A DNA stretch of 64,000 nt from Trichinella spiralis. Its lineage: Eukaryota; Nematoda; Enoplea; Trichinellida; Trichinellidae. Both the position numbers and the translations under genes were made by a program. Below are positions 1 through 10,521 of this stretch, one piece after another. Every line of letters begins with the position of its first letter. Within the stretch, counting starts at the first letter, position 1. The notes below the pieces were generated by a model, which worked only from the letters and a program-made list of their open reading frames with translations, ran no database searches and was not told the origin of the DNA. Location of the stretch: contig CM012953.1 of assembly GCA_000181795.3 (NCBI GenBank), positions 8,468,431 to 8,532,430 on the forward strand, given 5' to 3'.

Positions 1-165
1 GGTAATTCAGGCAAGATATTGGGTAGCTCTGGCAGTATATATGGTAATTCTGGCAGTATATCTGGTAATTCTGGCAATATATGTGGTAAATCGGGCAATA
101 TATCTGGTAATTCTGGCAATATATCTGGAATTTCTGGGAATATATCTGGCAGTTCCGGGAGTGGA
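1..165 (-). repeat. 21-bp tandem repeat coding PELPDIL heptapeptides
   Basis: About eight diverged 21-bp units, read on the minus strand as Pro-Glu-Leu-Pro-Asp-Ile-Leu with variants ([28 protein letters not shown]). Prolines and leucines hold while the acidic and aromatic positions vary, which fits selection on a protein repeat rather than a free minisatellite. On the plus strand the same DNA reads as a Gly/Ser/Asn repeat, which is a shadow frame. The array continues past position 1. Confidence 0.8.
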
Positions 166-2741
166 ATTATCGGTTTCTCTATTAAATCTTTAAAATGGAA
201 AAAGAAAAGGTTATTTACTTTATTAACTATAAATTTATTGTTAAAATTATTTCAAACCAAGGAATGGACTTGAATGCACAACGCAGGAGCATCCATCTGG
301 ACCGTGTTGAGTGCCAAGCCAGCATCCTAAAATAAAAATACTCGTTTAATAAATGAATATACATACTTTCATTTCATAAATTTCATTTCATATATAAAAT
401 TTGCAGATACATGCAGAAATTGTAAATTAAATAACAAAAACAACGATATAATGAGTAATGATGCAAAAAAATTTACTTAAAATTTAATTCATGTAATTTT
501 CAGGAATTTAATTAAAAAAAGTAGAGCATGATTTACTTTCATCAGATCCATCTGGGCAGTTGACAACGCAGTTTCGAAATTCAGAAATATCAATGCATAG
601 GCCATCTCCGCAGTCGAACATGAGAGAATTTTTTGAATAGCAGTTTCCAGGAATTCGCCGAAGCAATGCTGAAAATTACTTGTTTATGAATTTCAATAAT
701 TTCGAAAAAAAATTTTCCAGTGAATCAATAACTACTGAAATAAATTAAAACCATTTACATAATCAATTACGTTTGTTTTTTATAAATTAAAAATTTTTTT
801 CAGTCCACCATTGAAATAGTTATTTACGGAAAGCATTATTGTAAGCTAGCCTAATAAAATAAAACTTGTATTACAGTTCGTGGAAAAAGTTACTTCATCA
901 TTTAAACGTTATTTGATTTATTAAAATTCTAAAATATGAAATGTAATACAAATTTCATGGAATATTACTTTATAAAATTATTAAATCAACAAAAAGCAAT
1001 TCGTATTAAAAGCATTTATAAAAGATTTTTAATGATATTTTAGAGTAATTATTTAAATTAAGTCTACAAATTTAATAAGCAAGTGTTAACTGTTTACAAA
1101 TATTATATACTGCAGTCTAGTTTTCTGAACTAATTTTTTTAATAACAGTCGACGAATTAATTGCTGGTGTTTTCTTTAAATTTATAGGCTGTTGAAATAA
1201 TGAAAATGTGAGTTATAAATTGCTAAATGTCAAGGTAAAATTTATTTTAAAAAATTATTAATAGATTAAAAGGCAAAAAATAATTTTTATCACTTTTGAT
1301 ATATTATGCTACAAATTGATTTTGGCACGCACTGATCTACACGTTGGCGTTTCACTAGCTGCAACAACGAGCTCCTGTTTTACAATCAAGAGATGAAGCA
1401 GTTTGTACATAAAAGCGGGGCATGGCTTTTAGCAGCATTTTTTTTGAATTTGAAAGCACTGAGTCATCGTGATTTGGTGTCATTTATCAAATTTGAAAAG
1501 CCAACAATAATCTGCCAGAAATTTAAATAAGGGAACTACTGCTTCTACATCTTTTTCTCAGTTATTTCACAGTACCTGGTATTTTAATATGAATCAAAAA
1601 GAAACAATAAAATTCACTGACCATTCAAAAGCACAATTAAAAATTTTTCTGAAATGAAAACATCTCATATTTTGGAAAATAAATCTGAATAATTTGAATC
1701 TTGGAAAAATAATAAATCAAAAGTTGCAATGTGTGAGATGTTAATAATAATAATAACAAATGAAATGAGTGTTAATAATTACAGTAATGATAGATGGAAT
1801 TATAAATTTCAATAATTTAAAATGCTGTTTAGAATTGTTTAATTTGCATATCAAGAAAAGAAAAAAAATTGCAAACATACGATCAGGCTTCAGCCAAGCT
1901 TTTCCTCTACTGCTGTAACGGTTGATACATTCGCATATGGTAAATTGCTGATTCATTGCAATAGTTTTCTGTCGACAAAGGAATCCTTCAAGACAAGGAT
2001 CTGAAATAGCAAAAGTAAAATAAATAAATAATTAATTAATTACAAAATAATATTAATAATAATGTATTTAATTTAACCTTCGTCTGAATAGTCACCACAA
2101 TCGTTATGCCCATCGTTGAGCCATTCGAAAGGTACACAATTGGCAGTTGTAGCACAGCGGAATACAGGCATTAATCTTTGCGTGTATGCTCCAAGTTGGC
2201 AGTATGAATGATCTGTTTAAATTGTAGTAAAAAAATTAGCTTTAGGCGTATACAAAAGGCAATAGCAGTAAAAAATGAAAAGTAAGCACATTTTCGATCC
2301 AGACAATCAGCAAAAACTCGATCAGGGCTGATACATTTGCCACAACCATCGACTTCGACATCACAAAGAACTTTATCAAATCCACATTCTAGAAAAATGC
2401 AAAATAATTTTTGCAAAAGTACCATCCTTCACGGATATATGAAAAACCTTCATCTGCAGCGTTTCCACAGTCATCTACGCAGTTGCGCACCAGGCGAAAC
2501 GGTATGCAGAATCCATTTTTGCAGTCAAACATATCGGGACTTCCACATGATCCAGGCACCCGATCAGGGTATTCTGTTCAATTGATAGCCATGAATAAAA
2601 AGTGGATAAAAGTTATCATTATTATTATATTTTACCGCTTGGATTTGCAAACGGTCCAATTTGACTAGGAAAAGTTGGGATCACAGCGATAAGTGTAAGA
2701 AAATTTCCAAGAAAGCAAACAATCCACAAAAGCATTGTCAT
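1..2741 (-). CDS. Secreted LDL-receptor class A repeat protein with PELPDIL repeat tail (3' end beyond window)
   Basis: Eight exons read on the minus strand: 2741-2636, 2573-2448, 2388-2290, 2212-2078, 2000-1881, 668-537, 326-258 and 178-1. The start is the first ATG, giving a hydrophobic signal peptide ([14 protein letters not shown]...). LDLa modules are visible in exon 2 (six Cys, ending [11 protein letters not shown]), exon 4 (ending NDCGDYSDE, with the calcium-binding acidic residues) and exon 6 (ending CPDGSDE). Exons 3 and 5 are Cys-rich but atypical, with odd spacing. Exon 7 adds a short CxC segment. Exon 8 is a tandem heptapeptide, consensus PELPDIL, running off the window. All seven introns are phase 1, as expected of shuffled extracellular modules. 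LDLa domains bind calcium and protein ligands outside the cell; the ligand is unknown. Whether a membrane anchor follows cannot be seen. Confidence 0.8.
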
Positions 2742-3133
2742 GAAGTTTGGTTGCTTTTCGTCGCAATATGTCGATTGCTAATTTGGATGTAAAAATGAAA
2801 AAATGCTGCAATTCAGAAATTTTTCAACGAATGATTAATATTTTTTTTACCACCAACAACCAATCAATTCAAAATCAGTCGACACAATGATGAACATTTC
2901 ACGATTGTAATCGACTACCTACGCTGAAAACTGATTTCCGTATGTTTAGATAAAAAAATACCACACCCCAAGTGATGCACTGCCAAACGAGTTATTTTAC
3001 CCCTAAGATTGGTTGTTTTCATTTATCAACGATCATGTCAATATAAACTTATAATTTCAAAAAATAATAATTTCCTGTATTTTTTCATTTTTACAAAACT
3101 GGTCGATAAAATATGTATTCATGATTTCCGCAG
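2742..3133. other. Spacer upstream of the LDLa gene
   Basis: AT-rich, with no open frame. It should hold the LDLa gene promoter (minus strand) and the 3' UTR of the small Cys-rich exon at 3134-3271. No clear TATA box or other site was recognised. Confidence 0.4.
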
Positions 3134-3271
3134 TTAGACGCAGCATTTTGATTTTTTATAAATAGAACAATGAGTTTCATACTTTATGCAACAGAATGTC
3201 CGTTTGCACTTGTCAGCATTAGACTCATCCTCCGCTGCTGTCACTGTTTCATCACGTCTGCTAATATTGAC
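3134..3271 (-). CDS. Terminal exon of a putative small secreted Cys-rich peptide
   Basis: An acceptor (aatttag) opens 46 codons ending in TAA. The reading starts VNISRRDE and ends with six cysteines in the pattern C-x4-CC-x6-C-x7-CC. The SRR before DETV could be a dibasic cleavage site. I cannot name a family. The six-Cys pattern and small size suggest a secreted disulfide-bonded peptide. The upstream exon is not settled. One candidate is 4010-3977, acceptor atttcag and donor gtaaat, in phase. Another is a short hydrophobic-start frame near 3640-3500 ending at a weak gttatc donor. No signal peptide has been placed with confidence. Confidence 0.4.
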   Translation of the reverse strand, partial: VNISRRDETVTAAEDESNADKCKRTFCCIKYETHCSIYKKSKCCV

Positions 3272-5292
3272 CTAAATTTATTATTCATATTTTTAAATTT
3301 ATTCTCATTCAAAGGAATTTCTTCTTTCGACACATTTTAATACATAGTATGCTTCATTTGTATTTGTATTTGTATTTGAGCTTTTGTTCGTTGTGAAAAA
3401 TTATTCTGAAAAAACAAAAATTTTTTTTTCTTTCTTTGTAAAATACAAATTTCAGAATTTTAATCTCTGACAGTTATGTTTCATATGCATGCACAGATAA
3501 CACGGAAATAGTCTTTTGTTTTTTCCTTTTCAAGTTGAAAAGCATCATTGCATTGGAAATTAAATTTGTTCCCTAATGCGAAAATAACAATTATTGAAAA
3601 TTTTCCGTGTGAACAGCAATTTTTCATGTAACCTATTGGCATAATTTTTGAAAGATGATTACCAATAAGGTCAGCAGCTAAATAGGTTGCAGATGAAGCA
3701 TTGTTGTACAACTCAAAAAACCACTGCTAACCGTGATGCATTAATTTATTATAATTTTTCCTCATTTAAACTATAGGAGGATATTTTTCAGCATGTGACA
3801 AAATTCATTAAAACTTTCCTTCTCAATTTAAAAGCACTTTATTCTCACCAGTGCACTACCGTTGATAAACAAATGTTTTAATTTCCATTTACCATTTCTT
3901 AAAAAATAAATTAAATTGCAAAAAAATTATGCTAAAATTTGTAATATTGTAAAGACAGCAATAAAATTATTTACTTCAACTTCAGAAACTTGCTGTAGCC
4001 ATTTTTCTGAAATTTTACTTCAAATCTCAAATACTGCAATAATGTATATTTTTCATTTCTATAAACACAGATGAACATTTCATTTTGAACTATCATCATC
4101 CTGTACAAATTGAAGAATAAATTAGCATAAATCAATTTATTAAAAATGTATGTTATTTAGTTTCTTGCAACATGCAACTGAATAAGAAAATGATGTGATA
4201 ATTTAAGCACATCTCGATTCATACTGTAATCTAATATATTTATCATATAATATGAAGTATTAAGAAAAATTTTTTAAATGGTTTGTTTTACTTATAAAAA
4301 TAATTATTCAAATCATTTGATCGACTTGCTCAATTAAGACAGCTGATGAAAGTAAAGTACAGTATTCAAATTTATTTTAGACCTTGAAAAAATATTCCAA
4401 TTTTGATACATTCAATTTAAATTTAATACCACGTACATGAGAAGACAAAATTTGCTTTGATAAGTAATTTCCATTTCTGCTTTTATCAACTGATTTGTTT
4501 ATACAGATTCATTATGCATGAGAAGCATTATAGTATAACAAAAAATGAAAATGCACAGTTTTTTCAATTTTAAAGCAATTTAAAATTCAAATTTGATCAA
4601 TTGACAAAATTATTTACATCACTTCTTATCATATTTGAAAATTTAACAAAGTGGATCTAAATAACTAACTAGTCATTTTATTAATTTTCAGTAATTTCAC
4701 CACAACTAAGATTTAAAATGTATTTGTTTCATTTTTGATCATTTTATTTTCATTCATAGGATTAGGTGAAATAATTTTTTAATTCACAGTTCATATCGCT
4801 TCAAAGTGAGCATCACATTTTGATTTGATTTAAATAAAGAGATTCAAGTACTTCTAAAAATATTTCTCAAACAAATAATAATTTAAACATTTTTTATACT
4901 GTTTGTAAAAATTCAACTGCAAAAATCATCTGTTGATTTCAGTTTGATTAACAAAAATTGTAAATTTTCGATTTAAAGTGAAACATATACATTCAGGGTA
5001 TTTTGAGAAAGTAATGCAATTTTAAGTAAATGAAAAAAAAATTATATAAAATCGCAAATCAAATTATCCGCGAGTATTTAGCGAATAGGAATTGTTGATC
5101 AGAATTTTTATTGAATACAAGTCTAGAAATATGTGTGATTGGTTGGCTGGCAGTTTGAAGCTAGCCTCACGTTGATTCGATTACGAAGACTTGACTTCAT
5201 TAAGCTTTGGATAATCATCCTTGACGCCAGGAAGCAGCGTTAATGAACTTGAACCATCAGCAAATGCTACAAATTGGATAAACGTGACAGGA
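3272..5292. other. AT-rich spacer with one arm of an inverted duplication
   Basis: Mostly AT-rich. It holds one copy (4083-4182) of a sequence repeated in inverse orientation at 5753-5861, and a possible short exon of the Cys-rich peptide gene near 4010-3977. An AATAAA on the minus strand near 5113 could end the transcript of the exon at 5293-5448. No other gene seen. Confidence 0.4.
4083..4182 (-). repeat. Inverted duplication, arm A
   Basis: Read on the minus strand, this stretch aligns over roughly 100 bp with 5753-5861 on the plus strand. Shared blocks include attgatttatgctaattt and caggatgatgatagtt. The copies differ at scattered bases and small gaps, so the duplication is not recent. 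It could be two copies of an unnamed dispersed repeat. Confidence 0.6.
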
Positions 5293-5448
5293 TTATGCTG
5301 TGCAGTGGGAAAATTGATTCGACTGCATTTTGCAGTTCACTTTCCATCTAAGTGCACTTCTGTCGGCAATATCGCATTCTTTCACACCAAAATACGTCAA
5401 GCATAAATCATTTTTTAATTTTCCAACATTGACAACAAAAGCATATTT
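5293..5448 (-). CDS. Putative terminal exon of a small Cys-containing protein
   Basis: After an acceptor-like aacaaag, 52 codons run to TAA with four spaced cysteines (NDLCLTYF, VKECDI, KVNCKM, FSHCTA) and a hydrophobic start (KYAFVVNVG). The frame just upstream (VCKSAFEAV) joins in phase if a 41-bp intron with a gtgaaa donor is removed; that is unusually short but possible. A minus-strand AATAAA lies about 180 bp past the stop. The block is richer in GC than its surroundings. Family not recognised. It may be a relic rather than a working gene. Confidence 0.3.
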   Translation of the reverse strand, partial: KYAFVVNVGKLKNDLCLTYFGVKECDIADRSALRWKVNCKMQSNQFSHCTA

Positions 5449-8157
5449 CTTTGTTTATAGAAAACAAGAAAATTTTCACTTCTTTTCACAACAGCTTCAA
5501 AAGCACTTTTGCAAACATTGATGCTTATTTCAATTTACTCGAGGTGTGTGTATGTGTGTCATTTTTCACTTTTTAATTCTTATGAATTATCTTTACAAAC
5601 ATATGATAATATATATTCTCATTGTTGATATGTTTTTTTCTTTATACATATATAATCTCCTTTCTACTTAAAAACACCCAATCCAAAAATACTAATAGTT
5701 TTCAACAATGATGTAAATGATAAATCAAATATAATTTTTCATAAAAGCATGTACAGTTTTGCATGCTACAAGTAACTAAATAATTAGACATTTTTGATCA
5801 ATTGATTTATGCTAATTTCTGCTTTAATTTGTGCAGGATGATGATAGTTAAAATTTAAACGTTTTGTAAAATTCTGGTTGCTTTTTCATGCATGAAATTC
5901 AAATGCTTTTACAAGTAAACCGATTCACTGAAATACGGGAAACTCGTTTTGTATTTTGATGAACTGAAAAGCATTGTTCGCTCTATTAAACAGAAATAGC
6001 ATTTTATGAACATTTTTTTCAAAAAATTACTTTAAAATGCTCTCTTGTTGAGGCAAATAAATTCACCTTATTTAAAAATTACTGTTTAGTAGAAGAATAA
6101 AAATTGCAACCAAGCTATAGAAAATATCTCTTTGAGAATGTCCCATTTTTATTTATGAATATGTTTAAAAATGAATATTTAAAATTTTGTGGCAAAATTT
6201 ATGTTAAGCAGAATTTGCATAATTGTTGCTTGCATAACAGAACAAGCTAAACTATGAATGGTGATAAATAACAAATATTTAAAGGAATCATTCTAAATGG
6301 GAGTCATTTTGTGAACAAGAAGATAAATTTGCAAATTGTCTCCAAATAATATCGTTTGTTAAAATTAAAACTGTTGCTTTCAAAGACAGGTTCATTATTG
6401 ATTATGAATCAAAGGCCAAATGTGAACGTTTGTTGCGCTCAAAGCGTCTCATTTATCATTCACCATTAGTGCATTTCATGATCAGAAAATTGGTTTTTAT
6501 TTAATTTTTATTTTTCAAGTCGGCTTAATGAATGACGTCTTCATTGGAAAAAATCTGCTTCTGCGCATTTTCAATACAACGCTTTGCCTGACCATCGCAA
6601 ACTTAAATCCAATAGGAATTATCTGAAATTATGGTTTTTTTAAGCAATAAAATGTAAATTTCAAGACATAAATTATTTCGTCTTCACTTCAAATGTGCAT
6701 GTTTCTCTAGTAATTGTATGTTTGAAATGAATGGTCATCTCAAATATTCGATTATTTGGCAATTCTCTGGCCAATCGCCTAAGCGCTTATTCAATATTTA
6801 GCACTGCTTTGTTGTTGTATACAGCAAATATCAATAAATGGCTCGAACATGCATAGTTTTGTCGCTTAGCGATAACGCCTGTTGCAGGTGAACATCGCAA
6901 GCACAAATAACCCAACACTTTTTACACTACAATTTTGTTCAGTGTTATTGTAAAGTAATAACTTGTGCAAATTTTTATTTTTCACCGTGAACGATCGAAA
7001 CCGCGAAGATTCAAGTCAGCTAAATTTCAAAGTTTTCAATTCTATCCAAATAGCTTTTCAATGTGAGTTCTACTGTTTTCATTTACACTGTACTTTATGT
7101 TAAATCAAGTATGCTTGGATATATATTATACGTTGTACATTTACACTGCAGTTATTTTTATACAAAACATTAATTGCTTAAATTAAATTATCGCATCGCT
7201 TATAATATTTTTTAAAAGTAACTTTCAACATTTATAAATATATTTTTTAATTTGTTTAATTTGAATTTCAAATGGAAGTAATTTGTACATATTTGCAGTT
7301 GATTATGCAACTGATTGATTACCCATGCAATTCGAGCAATTACTGAGCAGAAAGAATCGTGAGCTTTAGTAATCTGTAAAAATGATGATTTAGATGCTTA
7401 CAATAGATAGATTGCAAACGATAAAAAGAAAAAAAATTCACAAAGAATAGTATAACTTTAAAAAGCTTACAACTACAAAAGTTTTATTTGACAACTAAAA
7501 GTTTTCAATGATATTCTTTGAAAAACAACTGCTATTAGTAGTTATATTATTTTGAAAAATTGATGTTTGTAAAAAAATAAAATTAATGCATATGGAAATG
7601 CAATATTGCAGCATAAGAGTATAAATGTATGATAAATTGTATGCAGTTTTTTATCACTGAAATAAGTTAATTTTAACTTCTTCATCTACAGTATTTACAT
7701 GCAATGCGAAACTTGAGAATTCGAGCATTTGTCCTACTATTCGATTATTAATTTTTAAATTTTCTTATAGAACATGAATAAATAAATAAATATGCCAATG
7801 AATAATAGCAAACTTAATGATAAGATTTGATTTATAAATATTTCACAAATAAATGAATGAATACTCCAGCAAAATATATTTAATAATTTACAGTTAACAA
7901 TGAAGCCTTACTTTTTTAATAAAGCATAATAGCAATATTTGAAAAAAAGTTCAGGCTTCTTTAGCAGAAATGAAAAAATGATGCTTTTTGTTCTCTTTTG
8001 TCTGCTTTCAACAAACATTACATAGGATGGCAGCATATTGGAAAAAAATTATTTTTAATAATTATTTCAAAATTTGCTTTTTAAATTATTTTTTTAATTA
8101 TATGAATAATTCCTTTTTCAAAAATTGTATTCATTGTATTCAATTGCAAAGTTTCAG
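5449..8157. other. AT-rich spacer and likely promoter/5' UTR intron of the LRR-Ig receptor
   Basis: No convincing open frame. The stretch around 6780-7060 is richer in GC. It ends in a good splice donor (caat|gtgagt at 7063) that could pair with the acceptor gtttcag at 8151-8157, just before the receptor's start codon. That would make a 5' UTR intron of about 1.1 kb. This is inference from the splice signals only. Confidence 0.35.
5753..5861 (+). repeat. Inverted duplication, arm B
   Basis: Plus-strand partner of 4083-4182, about 1.6 kb away. It matches from a cagttttgcatg start through the gatgatgatag block. No terminal inverted repeats or target-site duplications were found, so it cannot be assigned to a transposon family. 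Confidence 0.6.
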
Positions 8158-8169
8158 AAAAACAATTTC

Positions 8170-10410
8170 ATGCCAAAAGCTGCTGAAATAGTGTTCCGGC
8201 TGATTGTTGTTGTCGGTTCCATAAGCTTTTCAGCGGTGCTCGCCTACGTGCAGATGGATTCTTCATACGACTGTCCCAGGAGTTGTACTTGCAAAGATTA
8301 TTGGTACAATTCGACATTGTTCCGCACATCCACTCAAATTGAAAATCCAATTGGTCTGGTGATTGTCTGCCAGCTACAGCTGGACGGTGACCAAGTGCGC
8401 AGAGTTTTCAATACTTTGCCGGAAAATATTGTCTCGTTCACGTTGCGATCGACCAAAATGGCCGATTTGACCGACATGTGCTGCTTGAACAACGCAGAAG
8501 AGGTGGACATGTCGAACAATTGGATCTCGGATGCGGCTTCTTACTTCGAATACAACCAAGTACGGAAGTTACGCTTGCAGCAAAATCGATTTCACGTTCT
8601 AAGGAGAGATGAATTTGTCAGCTTTCCGAACGTGGAAACGCTTTGGCTGGATGAAAATCAGATCGAGCACATCGACCAGGATGCGTTTCGGCTCGACAAG
8701 CTTCGCCAGTTGCATCTGCGCAGCAACAGAATTGCCTACATAAGCGAGACGATGTTCCGCTTCACGCCAAATTTGCAAAGCCTGGATCTGAGCGACAATC
8801 TGTTGGTCAAACTGCGAGCGAGGAATTTCTTCTACTGCACCTCTTTGGAACGTCTGGATTTGAGCCGCAACGGCTTGGAACTGATCGACGACAGGGCTTT
8901 TCAGCCGTTGAGAAAGTTGAACACCCTGAACTTGGCTGACAATGCGCTGACGTCGGTGCCGTCGAAAGCTTTGCTGGGTTTCAGTTGGTCGCAGTTGAAT
9001 TTCGACGCCAATCCAATAGCCAAGCTGAACGTCGATGCTTTTTACGGAATCCACGTGGAAACACTGTCGTTGAGCCATCTGGAAAATCTGCTCGTCGTGA
9101 CCGACCAAGCTCTGGCCGGTGTGGAAGGTCTGCTGCGTCTGACCATAGCTCACTGTCCACTGCTGGAATATGTGTCCACCGACTGGTTGAGCAGTTGTTG
9201 TCCAAAGATGGAAAAGCTTTTCTTGAACAACAATCACCTGGCCGTAGCACCGAACATCCCGTTCGTTCAAAACCGATCGCTCACGGTAGACGTGAGCAAC
9301 AATCCGTTGAATTGTCAGTGTTCGAACAAGGACACGTTGCTCAAAAGTGCCTCGATCTCACCGCCCACTCAGTGCATCGCTGAAAATGCCTCAGTAGTGG
9401 ACGCCAAAGTTTACTATTCAGAAAATGCAAAACTGAACAATTGCACAACTTTACTCCTTCCACAAGGCAACAAAACAGTCCTAGGTAGGATTGGTGACAC
9501 GGTAGAACTTTACTGCATTGCATTGACTGAGTCGGCTTTGCAAGACGATCCCGTTTGGACTCTACCCGACGGGAGTCAGCTGAAGAAATCTACCGCAGAA
9601 TCTCGACTGCAAATCAGCCGAGAAATGTTATCAATATCCTCGTTGCTTCCGTCCGACGCGGGCGTTTATTGTTGCAAAACTGCGGATCAACAGCCGTCTG
9701 AAGCGATAAATGTCCACCTGCGTGTGGAAACTCCACAAATTATCATTTTCCCAATTGAAGTCCAATGGCATTCAATAACGGTCGCCTGGAATGCCAGCAC
9801 TGATCCTTGGGAGCACGGTGAATTTATTTTACAATACAATTCCAGCGATGATCGAACATCGCACAGCATACCGCTGCCGAAATACGGCTACACGTACACG
9901 GCGTCCAAATTGAACGCGAACAGCAATTACACGTTCTGCTTGCAATATTTGCTTCTCAACGTCACCCACTATTCTTACTGCACAGAGATTGAAACGAAAA
10001 TGTACCACTCGAGCATCCGGGTAAAATTCAGCTACGGGATATTGATCCTGCTGTTTGGAACGTTGTGCCTGGTCGGCCTGTTTTGCGCAATTCGTTTCTT
10101 GCAACGCAAACTGTTCGTCTGGCAAGAGGAAAAAGTCCAAGCCAGAGTGCAGCAAAGCGCCAGCGGTGATTGCTTTTTGGAACCACTGGCGAACGATTCG
10201 TTCGACGGATTCACCTACGAGAATCAGACTGCTTTGGCGTCGATCGCTCCAACTGAAGATCCAAAAGCTCAGTGTTCATCAGCTCAGATGTTTTCTGAAT
10301 TACAGTCGTCGTCAAACGACAAAACTCCAACGTCGGCAAACTGCTTCGCAATGCAAGATTTCGGCACTTGGAGTTCCTATGCCCCAAAAAATGAGTCACC
10401 AATTTCTTAA
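8170..10410 (+). CDS. LRR-Ig-FN3 single-pass membrane receptor
   Basis: One exon encodes 746 residues, starting at the ATG after an acceptor-like gtttcag. Residues 1-26 form a signal peptide. An N-terminal LRR cap (CPRSCTC) sits near 35-45, leucine-rich repeats cover about 80-370 (LWLDENQIEHI, SLDLSDNLLVKL, TLNLADNALTSV), and a C-terminal cap (NPLNCQCSN) lies at about 377. An Ig domain spans 432-515 with its Cys, Trp and DAGVYCC motif. An FN3 domain covers 521-612, a transmembrane helix about 621-643, and a roughly 100-residue tail lacks a known catalytic domain. The order matches LRFN/SALM-type adhesion receptors of neurons, but I cannot assign orthology. Two overlapping AATAAA signals lie at 10466-10475. 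The long intronless coding region contrasts with its neighbours. Confidence 0.9.
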   Translation: MPKAAEIVFRLIVVVGSISFSAVLAYVQMDSSYDCPRSCTCKDYWYNSTLFRTSTQIENPIGLVIVCQLQLDGDQVRRVFNTLPENIVSFTLRSTKMADLTDMCCLNNAEEVDMSNNWISDAASYFEYNQVRKLRLQQNRFHVLRRDEFVSFPNVETLWLDENQIEHIDQDAFRLDKLRQLHLRSNRIAYISETMFRFTPNLQSLDLSDNLLVKLRARNFFYCTSLERLDLSRNGLELIDDRAFQPLRKLNTLNLADNALTSVPSKALLGFSWSQLNFDANPIAKLNVDAFYGIHVETLSLSHLENLLVVTDQALAGVEGLLRLTIAHCPLLEYVSTDWLSSCCPKMEKLFLNNNHLAVAPNIPFVQNRSLTVDVSNNPLNCQCSNKDTLLKSASISPPTQCIAENASVVDAKVYYSENAKLNNCTTLLLPQGNKTVLGRIGDTVELYCIALTESALQDDPVWTLPDGSQLKKSTAESRLQISREMLSISSLLPSDAGVYCCKTADQQPSEAINVHLRVETPQIIIFPIEVQWHSITVAWNASTDPWEHGEFILQYNSSDDRTSHSIPLPKYGYTYTASKLNANSNYTFCLQYLLLNVTHYSYCTEIETKMYHSSIRVKFSYGILILLFGTLCLVGLFCAIRFLQRKLFVWQEEKVQARVQQSASGDCFLEPLANDSFDGFTYENQTALASIAPTEDPKAQCSSAQMFSELQSSSNDKTPTSANCFAMQDFGTWSSYAPKNESPIS

Positions 10411-10465
10411 CAAACAAAGCGTGTATGTACTTTTTTGTTCTTTTTTGTGAAACATGTATTTCATA

Positions 10466-10475
10466 AATAAATAAA
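10466..10475 (+). terminator. Polyadenylation signals of the LRR-Ig receptor
   Basis: Two overlapping AATAAA hexamers, 56 bp past the stop codon. Cleavage 10-30 bp further would fall near the stop codon of the convergent otopetrin gene. Confidence 0.6.
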
Positions 10476-10521
10476 CGTTCACGTTAACGGTATGAATATA
10501 TATATTGGTGCCAATTAAATT

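Noticed and set aside
19-273. Plus-strand Gly/Ser/Asn repeat frame
   Set aside because: It is the shadow of the minus-strand PELPDIL repeat exon, which joins in phase to LDLa exons.
8599-9270. Long minus-strand frame rich in Gln inside the LRR receptor
   Set aside because: Opposite-strand shadow of the LRR repeats; no start context or domain, and the plus-strand protein has clear domains.
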